Of a DNA stretch of 64,000 bases, positions 36,335-48,360 are shown in pieces. The notes under the pieces are model-generated. The model did no database searches. It was not told the origin of the DNA and worked only from the letters and a program-made list of their open reading frames with translations. The DNA is from Glandiceps talaboti (Eukaryota > Hemichordata > Enteropneusta > Spengelidae): assembly GCF_964340395.1 (NCBI RefSeq), contig NC_135566.1:2750501-2814500 (forward strand). The letters are read 5' to 3'. How positions within the stretch are numbered: the stretch's first letter is position 1; each line of letters begins with the position of its first letter. The position numbers were made by a program, and so were the translations under genes.

Positions 36335-37964
36335 CACCAACAAATCTAACGAAACGTTTCATCCAACTCTTCGTCTCAGACGACCAAAGTATCAACCGAC
36401 GCTTGAAAGAAATCAAGACCTTGCCAGCAATATACATCTCTCATCACCATGACGACAAAGAACGATTATATCACGTCTATCATTACCTTGATATGGCTGG
36501 TTTTGACGTCGGCCATGAATCTAGAAACAAACCAGAACACAGAATGTATGCTGCCAAAGTAATACTTCTTGCATGCTCCAAAAAATATTTCCAGTCAGAA
36601 GTTTGTCTGCGTGAGGTAGGAAATTAAAATATCATTTGAGATAGTGAAAGAACAAGAAAATATCGATGCAAACTTTTAATTGGATCATATTCTTCATCCA
36701 CTTAATCAATGTCTTGGCTAGTTGGAAGTTTAGTAGGCAACTTGTCAAATAATGTGTTTTGTTGTTAAAAAGTAAGACTAGGTTTTAACATCACAACAAA
36801 CCAATTGCATTGATATGGTTATACGGTTGCTATAGTTACAATTACAACTTATTTGGTTATACCCTAAGATGACAATTTCACTGAGAAAGTGATCTGAGCA
36901 AATTTTGTATTCATTTAGTGTCGTTACATATCTTTATATTTAAAGAACATTTATTTTTTCTCACTTTTAGGTTAAAATGACCCACTGTTTCTTACAAACG
37001 AAAATAATTATCGCAATCGTATTGGAAGACCTTTCTTCAGATGGCCAAGTACACTATACAGACCCAATTCTATCTCAAATACCGCAGATTGAACTGTACA
37101 AAAATGACCAAATGAAACTCGCCGATACGTTATGGTCAAAGCATCTAACAATGTTACTTGGTTTAATTCATTACCATCTACCGTCTGACACATCAAAATT
37201 GACCAAAGGTGAGTTTTCTTTGTCAATTCCAACCGTTACTTGTAATGTGTTCGATCATATTGTTTACGATAAGGTGAATTTTCACTATAGGTGAAACAGA
37301 TCGGGTATCGTTTGCACCGTTTCCTACGCGTATTTTGAAATGAACCTCAGTGAGAAAGATCTAAAGTACTCACGGATTTATATTGTAATACTATTAATTT
37401 ATCGTATGCTAAGTGCTGATTAAATTGACACGTCACTGAAAAATACATTCGATTTTCTAACTATTCTGTGAATGGACTCAACGAAGTCATTCAGAGATTA
37501 AATACAGTAGATCTTCAAACCGGACATTCTTTAAGCCATAAACCTTGTAAATATCTAAACTCATAATGTTTGTTTCTTATCGAATATCGTCCATGTGTTC
37601 TTCGACATTGATAGCAAACACAGGAGGACTTCACTTTAATCCAATTTGACAGGAAGTCTGATGAACACGTGGTCAACCGTACTGTGTCAAAACATAGACA
37701 GTGGAGAAGGGACTATGGTCAAAATATAAGTCTATTAAAGTTAGTAGAAAAGTGCAACTTTGCTTAAATTCATGATTATTTTTTTAGAATATCAACACTG
37801 GTTACTGTCGTTGAAGAAATTACCACCCGAGATGAATTCTGGTGAAGTGAACTCGACAGACACGTATGAGGTTCGTACAAAATTACACATTTGAAATCGA
37901 ATGAGACCACCTGATGAGTGTTATAACAACTTGTGTGACGTTGGTGGCGCTTCGTGCCTCTGTA

Positions 37965-38019
<55 letters not shown>

Positions 38020-39796
38020 GTGTCTAGTCTGTGAACTAAATGACCAGCGCTCTCCGTTAGATGTGCAAATGTGTGACATCCAATTGGTGCGAAATTGATA
38101 AAGATGGGGTGTTATATTACATGGCTTTTTAGACCACCGTTTTGTTATCTTATCTACACGTACGTATTTTAAAACCGAATTTGTGTTTTTAGGTCATAAC
38201 TCGTGACAATCTGCTTCATACTTTCAGGCATATATTTGCACACTAACCTAACATTCGGCAATCTTTTGTTTTACATGTCCAGGCCTATGCAGACCCACCA
38301 TCAATATTGATATCCCACGATTGGAGTCAACTTTCGCAAGTCAAGGAGTTGTACAATCGTCTTACTGAAGCTGGTCTTGTTTGCTGGATTGACTACTTAC
38401 ATGTAGGGGAGAATAGGTTTTTGTTTAACGAACTAGAAAATGCGCTGCCGACCATAAAGGTACGGTAATCCGATAATCTTGTTGTTGTTATAATTCAATT
38501 GATATAGCTGAGGTAACATTTTTGATTTAAAAGTTACAATTTTGTATTTTTCTGTTTTAACAACTTTTACATACGACCCCCCCCCCCCTTACCTCAAATA
38601 ACATATTTCGATATCTGCTACACCACATTACATGTATCTCAGCATGACAATAAATCGTCATTGGCACTGTTGACGTGGGTAGTTACAGCATTGCTTTTAT
38701 AGGTCGACAGAAACGAAGGACTTGCACACGCGCTTCTGGCGAATTGGGAGTTTTCAACAGGTCACTATGACAGACTGCGAAGCTAACAATAAAGTTTTGT
38801 AATCCCTGGTAAATAGTTGATTGATGATGTATATTCCAGACTTTAACTTTTGCTATATTTTTAATATTTCTCATTTGGTCTTTGCGTTGTTTCTTCTAGG
38901 TGATGCTTTGTTGTATAACTACAGACTACATCAACTCGCTGACTTGCAGGCAACAAGTTCATCTCGCTACCGTGTTGAGGATACCGATCGTTCCTGTACT
39001 GTTTGAAAACATCCCATCGTCGATAGAGGGAGTCCTTGACACAATCATCCCCAAGGCAAAGAGTGTAAACTACGTTGGTGGCCTGACGTCAGCACCTAAT
39101 ATCATGGATGGCATTTTTGAACAATTGTTGAAAAGGGTGAGGGAATGTTGCTCCAATAATCGAGGGGACAGAAATTCTACCAAAAAGAAAACAAGGGTTT
39201 TAGCCAGGGTTAATCGCTCTTACTCTCAGGTGCAAAGATCGACAGATATGCGTCGAGTTGTACACGGACAGTCTCCGATACCAACCATGATGGTTAGCCC
39301 CCAGATCGCCAAGAGAAGTCGATCACATCATGATCGCTTGGGTTATGTTTATACACCAGAGACATTGGGTACAAGTCCTTATATATCGAGATATGCACCG
39401 TTACCGTACATAGGAGCGAGCCAACAACAGTTCAATGTATTGTCCATCAATCACGAACTGGATGAATATACACAGAAAGGATCGTCACCGGCAACGTCGA
39501 CTCACAAAGGATCGTCACCGGCAACACAGAAAGGGTCGTCATCAGCGATGTCGACCCACAAAGGGTTGTCACCGTCAACACAGAAAGGGTTATCGCCTAC
39601 AAAAAGCGACATATTTCTGGGTGACGAACCAGGTGAGAACGAAGACAGAATCTTACTGAATGTCAAGTTACCGGATGGGAGTCGACTGCGGCGACATTTT
39701 CGCTTTACAGATAACTTCAGCCAACTTTATTCGTACGTCAGTGCACATTCAAAGGCAGGAGTTACGCGATTTGAAATGACAGTATGGAGACCATGA
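35464..39796 (+). CDS. Death-TIR-TIR-UBX-like protein (possibly the 3' half of the solenoid gene)
   Basis: Six exons join in frame: 35464-35749, 36380-36615, 36971-37208, 37788-37870, 38283-38459 and 38900-39796 (TAG-free to TGA at 39794). Together they encode about 638 residues: Death domain, TIR 1, short linker, TIR 2, a basic and serine-rich region with KGSSP repeats, and a UBX-like end. Death and TIR domains build innate-immune or cell-death signalling complexes, and some TIRs cleave NAD+. Acceptors are good (ctccctgtattcatcag, ttcgtctcag, tcacttttag). The donor after the Death exon (GAAG|gtttgt) is the weakest link. Without it the Death frame stops at 35865. The first exon opens with an acceptor, so either an upstream exon supplies the start or the internal ATG at 35476 is used. 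Phase 0 at 35464 permits fusion to the solenoid exons via the donor at 31025, giving about 1170 residues. Confidence 0.75.
36294..36335. repeat. (CAA)n trinucleotide repeat
   Basis: About 14 CAA units about 45 bp upstream of the first TIR exon, in intron sequence. Confidence 0.96.
36380..37208 (+). CDS. TIR domain 1 (two exons)
   Basis: Exons 36380-36615 and 36971-37208. The first strand is LPAIYISHHHDDKERLYHVY. Then come MAGFDVGHE (BB-loop region), AAKVILLACSKKYFQSEVCL with RE|V across the intron, and KIIIAIVLEDLS. The glutamate in CLREV lies where NAD-cleaving TIRs such as SARM1 carry their catalytic Glu. About 60 residues beyond the core (YTDPILSQIPQIELYKNDQ onward) complete the last helix and lead into the linker exon 37788-37870. 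Confidence 0.78.
37964..38022. repeat. (TGTATG)n hexanucleotide repeat
   Basis: Nine or ten TGTATG units in the intron between the TIR linker exon and TIR 2. Confidence 0.96.
38283..39130 (+). CDS. TIR domain 2 (two exons)
   Basis: Exon 38283-38459 gives PPSILISHDWSQLSQVKELY (box 1), LTEAGLVCWIDYLHVGENR (BB loop) and ENALPTIK. Exon 38900 onward gives VMLCCITTDYINSLTCRQQV, LRIPIVPVLFENI and the final helix MDGIFEQLLKRVREC. It is closer to the canonical TIR pattern than TIR 1. However, the position expected for the catalytic glutamate reads CRQQV (glutamine), so this domain may be a non-catalytic partner. Confidence 0.85.
39460..39796 (+). CDS. KGSSP repeats and UBX-like C-terminal domain
   Basis: This is part of the exon beginning at 38900. 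Residues TQKGSSPATSTHKGSSPATQ and three further KG(S/L)SP units form a low-complexity Ser/Thr/Pro linker (about 39470-39605). The final 50 or so residues, RILLNVKLPDGSRLRRHF, then TDNFSQLYSYVSAHSKAG, then TRFEMTVWRP, match the beta-grasp UBX pattern (RLPDGSRL..F....L..LY.YV). UBX domains usually bind p97/VCP through an FPR loop after strand 3. Here the protein ends at WRP just at that point, so the loop is atypical or truncated. Confidence 0.6.
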
Positions 39797-42700
39797 TTAG
39801 TGATGCACCAAGAAATTCACAAAATTTCGTCGATAAGGTCACAGGTCAATTAGTACTGCTAGGGGGTAAATCAATAGAAAGTACAATGATGTAAGTTATG
39901 GGCTACATTCTTGACCTGTCTCTAATTCAATTGCGTTTAGTATGCCGTGTCAACATCAGTATGTGCATTATCCTATTCCCACTGTGTGGAGTAGAGTCAA
40001 ATTGGCATTTTTGACACTAAAATGTCAGTAGTTTCACTGTAATGACAGACTGCTGCACTAGGGAATATTTGATACTGACTAATGAGTAGGTGACTGAAAT
40101 GTCTCCTTTTTAATAGTCATTACCTTTCGTTGCACTCGTTTGCCAAGTTAATGAAGTATTATTCACTTTATAAGTATTTTGTTCAGTCATGACTTCGAAT
40201 TCAAATTTGCCTTTCGGCGATACTTACTAACCTGCACAGTTTTTAGTATCTATTGGACTTATTGAACAGATTGTTAGTAAAATAATGATGAAACATTTGT
40301 GACTGATCATGATTCACTCTTTTGCGCATGTCTGCACTCTCTCATCCATTTCACATATGAAAACTACTGAAACATGTCCCTATATGTAGTTCAATCTCAC
40401 GGAGTCACTTGAATGGTCGGATAATCCTAAATTTCACGTATCTCAATCTCAATGTATAAAGAGGAGTTGTATAAAACGAATCCTCCTTTGAAGTTTGTTT
40501 ATTCACTTCAACAACAACGAAACAACTTCAATAATAGTATTCAACAAACAAAATATCATCCTGCAAGCCAGAGCATAGATAACTTTTCAGCTTGGTGGTG
40601 GGTGGGGGTGTCTCGGACGGTGCCGTAAAGAAGCCTTTATTTGACGACCATGGCGGTACGTCTCGGACGGTGCCGTAAAGAGGCCTGTTGTTTTACGACG
40701 ATGGCGGTACGCCTCGGACGGTGCCATAAAGAGGCCTGTGGTTTTCAACAATGACAAAATATGAACCAAGCAGTTGACCCCAAAATAACATTACGTCACA
40801 CATTCAATCTTTATAACTTATAACTTATTTTATGTTTTCTTAAGTTATCTCAACCCGTTATCACAACTCGTTACTGTCAAAAGACATACGACCTCTTGTC
40901 CTGTTTGCAGTAAACCATTCATGGATCGTACAAAACGAAATAAATAAACTGTTGTCAGCCAAACTAAATTGTTGGTGTGAGCTAATACGTCTTAATGCGT
41001 CACGTGATATATCATCATTTACACAGTGACAAGTGATCATTTGAGTATCCATGAAATTTATGGTCATAATTTTCATTTTATGATTTATACGTTGTTACAT
41101 GGTGATAAGCCATATGGAGAAATATCTCACAATTCACACAGAACTGTTTCAGTGGCACAAATAACTTGTAACATGAACTCATGAACTTTACTATAAGTAC
41201 GGCTGATGTTATGTTTTTATAGGCGATATATAGATTGATTTGGTCTGCTTGTTGTTGTCACACATCAGTTTATTTCAACTTAAATAGCTTTTCGTCTTAT
41301 TGCTACCTACTTTGGTTAACTAGATAAAACGGTGTGCTGTTATGACGTAGTAATTATGACACAGTAGCATTGTACATTCATTACCACTGGCATACACCTC
41401 AGGCTACAAGTCACAACCTTCCACGCTTTTTCAACTCCCTGATAAAATACGTTCTATCACTTCACACCTTTGTCTTACGAGTCTTGCAACATTGCTGACT
41501 GCGCCATATACCCGCCGTTCAAATTGTACTCATTGAAAGGACTTCAGCCAACCAGAAACAAATGATAGCTGTGAGGATCGACACGGAATTGTACAAATGG
41601 CAAATTCTACATTTGCCATTCGGGAACGAAGCTTGTGAAATTAATAAAAGTCGAACCATAATTTTCTGGTTTTGAAAGTTTCAAAGATGATGCTTTGATC
41701 TTTTCCAGCGATATGCCACAGAGTCTAGCTTCAAGTTGTCTCTTAAAGCACTAAATCTTGTTAAACTGTTGTTGCACCGCATGAATGTTGGGTTTGCTCA
41801 ATTCAGTCGGTGACTCGTTGCATTTGATATGTTAAACATCAAATTTACATCAAGGGTTGCAAGAAAGGGTTGCATTTAATATGTCATTGCTTTCAGACAG
41901 TTTTTCGTCTTCCCCATATTCTACAAATTAGGAAAGCGACGTAGTAATTCGAAATTTAAATAGAACCCCTCGTAGAAAAATTGATGTGACCACCGATTGA
42001 AGAGTTTTGCCAAGAAAGAATTAAGGAAAATGTCATTGAAAAAGAAACCCCAGATATTCCTCAGCTCAAAGAACAATTGAATTGGTTAATAAATAAAATG
42101 ATATATCACAATAAATGGAATGATTTATAAGACATTGAGGAACGGTATCCAATGACTTCTGATCTTATTTCAATTTCACTTCGTCTCTAAGGAAGCAACA
42201 TAACACTTTAATGTGGCATACTTTATATCTTCATTATACCTAGATTGTCCAGATAACCACTAAAATTGTATATCTCATTAAAAGCAGACATAACAATTGA
42301 AATTCATTTCTAAATTGATGAGTGCAATTTTTCATTTTACTTCGACTGAAAAGTTTTTTGACAATTGCCATTTTTTAGAGCAAAATTGAATGGATAGTTA
42401 GTTTTATGTAATGAGTTAGATATTAGTGACATAACAACAGGTTGCTATGGTTTCATTACACAATAACAGTTCTGAGAAGAAAACTATATCTAACTGACGT
42501 ATACAGACGAGAAGGATTCGGATCACCCCCTGCGTTTAATCTATGTTCGAAGTGGATCTGAAGGTGTTACTTTCACCAAAGGTTTCAAGACGGTTAAAGG
42601 TAAAAGTTACAGTCCTGGTTCCTGGTTAGTTTGTTACCAAAACTAGTCAGTCCAACCACAATGATGATACGTATTTAGAGAGATAGACTTGAGATATTCG

Positions 42701-43940
42701 AAATTGGATTGTCTTGATTTGCGATGTTTAGACCTCACGTGACCTCACCTCCCTGGTTAGCTTGACTTCGTATAAATGTCACACGCATGTCGTTCTTGTA
42801 ACCGGGGGTTCAAAAGTTGTATATAATAAAGTTCATAAAAGTAGCAAAATCATCGACGTTTCGAGTTAATACTCCCGAGACTTTAACTTGGGGAAGGTAG
42901 GATAAAATGTATATGAAACATACATGGTCACTGGTAAGGCTGCCGAAGTGTGCTTAATGATAGAAAGTAGTCAGTGACCAAATATAAATGCATATAGCAA
43001 TTTCTTTGATGACAACGCCACATTTGTGATATTTTTTATTAAAATGGAGCGTTTCACCTTACCTACACATGCATCAGTAGTATTATTCTGCAAGTAATAT
43101 TTCGTATATATAAAAAAGACAACAAGGTAAGTTTAGTATGGTGGGTTATTCTGTACCTCTCTGATAATGGTATTGTGTACGCACTGAGAGGTTTGCACGC
43201 GCTACTCAGGAGGATGGTTGTCACCTGACTCAGTGTACCCTGGGTTCACCCGCAAAATCCCTCTCTGTCATTGATGGCGTTTGGTCTTGTTCTATAAAAT
43301 CACTCTCTTTCAATGATGGCGTTTAGTCATTGTTCTACAAAATCACTCGTGTCTTTCCATCATTTACTGATGAAAATGTTATTTCAAATGTAATAAAGAC
43401 AAAACAAGACTACACGTAACAACATAAGCGACGTCCTTTCACGCAATGCATCTTGGAACCAGAAAATCGACCATTGCTAAACAAGACACTGTGAGCATTA
43501 CATGATATATAGACTAGTTTACAGCTGTATCACTACATATTGGGTTGATTATTACATATTGGGGTGATACAACAGCTACATTATTATATATTACAATACT
43601 ATATACTCCTCCACTACATAAAATTCACATAATCCACCATAATGATTGAATATTTGTATACATTGTGGATGTATTCTGCTAAGTGTCAAATACCATTCTA
43701 AATGACATCAAGACAAAGTCAAGTAGGCGTAATTGGGACATTTCATTACAAAGTGGAATCTATTGTTGACATTAACATATTGCATTTGACGCATTTAACT
43801 TGATATAAGTGTGACTGATTAGAGTAAGTTGTACGAAAAACTATCCTAGTTTGAATTGTGATGGAAACCGTGAAGGGTAATGAGGCGTAAGCTATTATAT
43901 TAAGTAGATGGTGTATTCGCACATGTAATAAATCACATCA
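39797..43940. other. Gene-free stretch downstream of the TIR gene
   Basis: Apart from the 50-bp repeat, I see no supported gene on either strand. Candidate poly(A) signals exist (aaataaataaa near 40938) but none is clearly favoured. Confidence 0.55.
40611..40752. repeat. Three-copy 50-bp GC-rich tandem repeat
   Basis: Units start at 40611, 40661 and 40711, each opening (t/c)ctcggacggtgcc, then rtaaagaggcct, and ending gatggcggtacg. They are richer in GC and CpG than the surroundings. They lie 0.8 kb after the TIR gene's stop, in the likely 3' UTR or flank. Confidence 0.93.
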
Positions 43941-43954
43941 TAAATCAGGAAGAA

Positions 43955-44216
43955 AAGATGAAGATGAAGATGGAGATGAAGATCAAAATCAAGATGAAGC
44001 TGAAGATGGAGGTGGAGATGGAGATGGAGATGAAGCTGAAGCAGAAGATGGAAACGAAGATGAAGTTGGAGATGGAGATATAGATAGAGAAAAAGAAGAA
44101 GGGAGAGGGGGAGGGGAACGGAAATGAGGGGAGGGAAAAAGATGGAGAAGAAGGGAAATGAATGGAGACAAGCCTGAGGGAGGTAAGAGGAGAAAGGGGG
44201 ACGAGAAAGAAATATG
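43955..44216. repeat. Purine-rich GAT/GAA tract
   Basis: A mostly purine plus strand built of GATGAA, GATGGA and related hexamers, then GGGAGA-type sequence. One frame reads an acidic Asp/Glu/Gly peptide until TGA near 44125. The regular hexamer composition and lack of splice context favour a simple-sequence polypurine tract over a gene. Confidence 0.8.
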
Positions 44217-44226
44217 AAAGAAGTAG

Positions 44227-44334
44227 GACGAAGCGTTGAAGAGAACTGAAATGGACGAAGCGTTGAAGAGAACTAAGACGGAGGAAGCGTTGAAGAGAAC
44301 TAAGATGGACGAAGCGTTGAAGAGCAATGTGGGA
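44227..44334. repeat. 27-bp tandem repeat, four units
   Basis: Units of gacgaagcgttgaagagaac plus taagatg start at 44227, 44254, 44281 and 44308. The last unit diverges at its end. Confidence 0.92.
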
Positions 44335-44423
44335 ATATCAATAGAGACATTACAAGGATGCAGTCATGAAACAGGACGTTCTTAGATGCAGATATAATAT
44401 TCTTGTCGGCCCTTTGTGTATAT

Positions 44424-44560
44424 GTCCTAGAATGTCAATCTTTGACTTATCAATAAATGGATTGCAACTACGTTCAGACATTCTCCCTGTGTGGATATGT
44501 CTTAGAATGCCAATCTTTGGCTTGTCAATAAATCGATTGAAACCATGTTCAGACATTCGT
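44424..44560. repeat. 75-bp imperfect direct repeat, two copies
   Basis: Copies start at 44424 (gtcctagaatgtcaatcttt) and 44499 (gtcttagaatgccaatcttt). Both continue through cttrtcaataaat and gttcagacattc. Confidence 0.9.
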
Positions 44561-47500
44561 AAAACTTGCCCATCCGATTCTCATCTTCATCACTTGACTT
44601 ATTTTTTTTCCATCTAAATGAGCAATGTTAACTGTTAATCACATTCTGTTTTACGGTCTCTTTGCTACTAGTTTACAGACTGGATTACCATCATTATATG
44701 GCTAAAGTTTGGAATGCTCACTAAATTCACAGTAACGTTATGATCTCATTAAATTTGATGAGTCGTTATCTCGCTATTTCCTAGCGATCATCATCATCGT
44801 TGACCTACGTGGCCAGACTGAATACACTTATCTTAATAGTTTGTGGAATAACTCCTTTGGTTGGGGACAACAACTTTGTAGTCAGTTTTTCAGCCAAAGA
44901 AGTGGAAGTTTGTACAGCTTTTGCAGGTCTCTGTCTCTCCTCTCCTGTTGCTCGATCGTTTGGCTGTCTCTATACTGTCTGTCTCGCTCCATAAAAGTAG
45001 TTGCATTTCTTTCAAATTTTAATGTCGCGATGTTAATCCATTTGCCATTACCTCAAACAGCTGCAGTGCTTGTCTTATAATGTTTTGTTTTCGTCCCCAG
45101 CTTTTCAAATATCAGAATATATAGGATGTAATCAGGATTGACATTTATCCATAAAATTGTCGAGCTGTTGTTCCAGTAAAATTTATCTTTCCTTCAAAAA
45201 TGACATCCTTCCCCATGGATTAAATAGTTGAATGCAATGGCAGGTTTTAATTTGTCTCATAAACTAGCGAAGTCTGAATTCCTTCGGTGATAAGAATGAT
45301 GAGCTAAAATATAGAGATTGTTTTCATGGCCTTGTACTTTTTTTATCGGTAGCATAACTTTGGGAGCTAAATGTTGATGAAAAATCTCAGTAAAAATAAC
45401 ATCATTATTACCATCAAACAAATCGTATGTGCTCAAGTGGAAAGAAGTCGAAAAGGGGGATATTTTGGCGGGAAAGTTCTTTGTGAACAGACAGATGAAT
45501 TCATTATTACCTGAACATGGTAGATTTTTGTATTACCAATCACTTTTAGAGAATGATTTCAAGGACGTGTAAGTCTTGACACGACATACATCAACTATGT
45601 TCTATTAATTTCAGTCACTGTGTCGAGTTCTCAACAAACGTTAATTCCACCAACCAATAGCATAGTACAATATTTCAACGACTGACAGCTGGCCATGATC
45701 CAAAAGGTCGTGACCTCAAACCTCTGGTGATGTAGGTGTGATTTGGGGGCATGAATTCATTCCATGATGGAGATGGCTGTCAGTCCTCGAAATAGTGGTC
45801 TGATATTTTTCTGCACTATTCGTTGATGATATACTGTATACGAACTATTTATTTAACCTCCATCAACCCCTGAAGAACTCTATCTACCTGTCTAGCCAAG
45901 CATTGTTGTGTGGAATCGTAACAAAGTGGTAATCGACCGATCAAGATGAAATCTCATTTCTATAGAGCCTTCACAGATTTATGTTTTGACGTCATTGAAT
46001 GTCCATTTGTTGACCTAGGTCACATGACTTGAATTGCTAGTACAGGTTTGTCGTTCTTCGTACTAGTTTCTTGAGGTTTGTATAACGCAGGTGTTTTTTG
46101 GCATCAATGTAACACCGACCCTTGGAGGAAAGGTCACTAATTGATCACATGACTGCCAATTCCATACACAATCTTAATGAATAAATGTGTAGTACTGGTA
46201 ATAGTTAATATAACTGACGTTATTATGAAATAATTTAGGCATTCCATTAAATTATAGCGACTGACTTCCATAAGTCTTTACGGCAAATTGTCATATAATT
46301 TCACTCTCCTCACTGGGTCGATATTTTTTTTGGAACTGCGTAGATTCGGAGTATGGCATATTAGAAAGAATTGTATATAATTAAAACGAGTTCCATTTAG
46401 TGCCCTACGACTGTTACTACTGTACAATGTAATAACATGGCTCCCTTTGTAGTGATGACTTGACAATATTCATGATACCTTTCCATCCTCGATTCTTGCT
46501 TACACAGATACACTCGCATTCTTATTCAAACCAGCTGACATTGGTCGTACAATGCCCCGTAAAGTTCACTAACACATTTTCATCGGTTGCACAGGGTGTG
46601 CAAAATATTCAAACATTGCCCTGACATTCACAACAGATGAAAATGTCAATATATTTAAAACATAAAGTGTGCTGGAAGATATGATAACAAAACAAGGGTT
46701 TCTAGTCGAGCTTTCTGAACCAGAAATATTGATAAGTCTACCATAAATTTATCAGTTCTCTATCCTTGCTTTGATGCCATTTCTCTAATGAGATTAAGAG
46801 TTCAACATGTTTCATTCTCGTCTTCGCTGCAATTCCACATGTTCCGAACGTCTGACAACTATACAGTGTAAGTCCAACCTAATACAATGCACTTGCATAC
46901 AAAATGTTTGAATAGACGCCTTCCGATACTTCTTTGCATCTTCCAACGTTCCGAATATCCAATTCCAAACATAGCTTTCTAGAAATATTACAGGCAAGTA
47001 AGGATATAAAAGGAGGGTTCACAGATAAGTGGTAGTCGGCATTAGGGTTACAGCTGATAGGCTTAGTAGGTCGATGTCCGCCCTACACTAGTGGTGCGAC
47101 TATGTTCAGGGCAGACAGACGTAAGGACTTTAGATTTAGTCAGGCAGCTTTTTAGTGGAGTGTGTTATATTTTCACTGTGTGTGAATAATCCCAGTGAAC
47201 CATCTACGATTCTGTATATCTCAATCAGCCGGTCGAGTTGAGTGCTTTGCCTTTTGTGAAGTTAATATCTCCGTACTACATATAGTATACCCGAACCCCA
47301 TAGTTTTTCAAGTCTGTAGGGAGCAAACACAGCTCAGTTCCATAATATCGTTAGAAATACAGGTGAACAAGAGGTCATACATGCAATTATGTCTTCATGA
47401 TGATAAAATGCATCACCCTGAGTGAAATATTCATATGGGAACAAACATTCCTGAAGAAGGTTCATATTTGCTGATAATTTGAATTCCATGGAGTGAATCT

Positions 47501-48240
47501 TGAATGGCTCTGTAAACGAACAATTCTCGTACCCAAATGACGATTGATATATGTGTACAACTCATTACATCAACTCTGTTACAATATATAGTGTTCTATC
47601 AACACAGTACAGATGTCTTATCTCATATAAATTTAGCTTGTCTTTCTATGTTAGTGATCTATATATATAACCCACTCGGTCTCATTGTAATCAGTCTCCC
47701 CGATATAGTAAACTTATACTAGGATTCTTCCACAGTAGCACGTCATATATCATGGTATTTGGCGTCCGTCTACACTATGTTATGAACATAATATCTGTAA
47801 ATTCAGTAGCTATAATTATTTGTTGCCGCCGAGAAATACACTAAATCATAGCATGAAACGATTAGGTAATTCTGTCAACTGAATTACCTCTCTACTAGTC
47901 ATTGGTGGTACTCTACGTGCACACTGCCTTGATGTCCGTGTGTAAAATTCGTGAATCCCGTTACAGCAACTGTACATGTACAGGGGATTGTACAGAGTGG
48001 CAATACATTTAAATATGGAGGAACACATATTAAAGTCTGTCCACAGTGAGTTTGCCGGGGATAGATCAAAGCAGTGAGCATTGATTTCACTACACATTGA
48101 TTTAACAGTTGATGACTTTCTGTAGAGTTGAGTTTGATTTTTACTTAATACCAAACTAAACCTTTCGTGCATATTAACTGACATTTCACGATTCAACGAA
48201 CAGCAAGTTTATGTGTTTATAGCATTAGCTATACCAAATA
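44561..48240. other. Gene-free stretch
   Basis: Only short unsupported ORFs, such as those at 47195-47425 and 47846-48196 (minus). None shows a recognisable domain or convincing splice sites. Confidence 0.5.
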
Positions 48241-48245
48241 TAATG

Positions 48246-48297
48246 TTATGTATGTATGTATGTATGTATGTATGTATGTATGTATGTGAGTGAGTGA

Positions 48298-48349
<52 letters not shown>

Positions 48350-48360
48350 AGGGGGGGGGG
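48246..48360. repeat. (GTAT)n-(GAGT)n-(GT)n-poly-G compound microsatellite
   Basis: GTAT units to about 48287, GAGT units to about 48302, GT units to about 48348, then a run of 10 G at 48351-48360. Confidence 0.96.

Noticed and set aside
43989-44327. Minus-strand ORF with LFNASS repeats
   Set aside because: It is the reverse of a polypurine tract and a 27-bp tandem repeat; low-complexity artefact.
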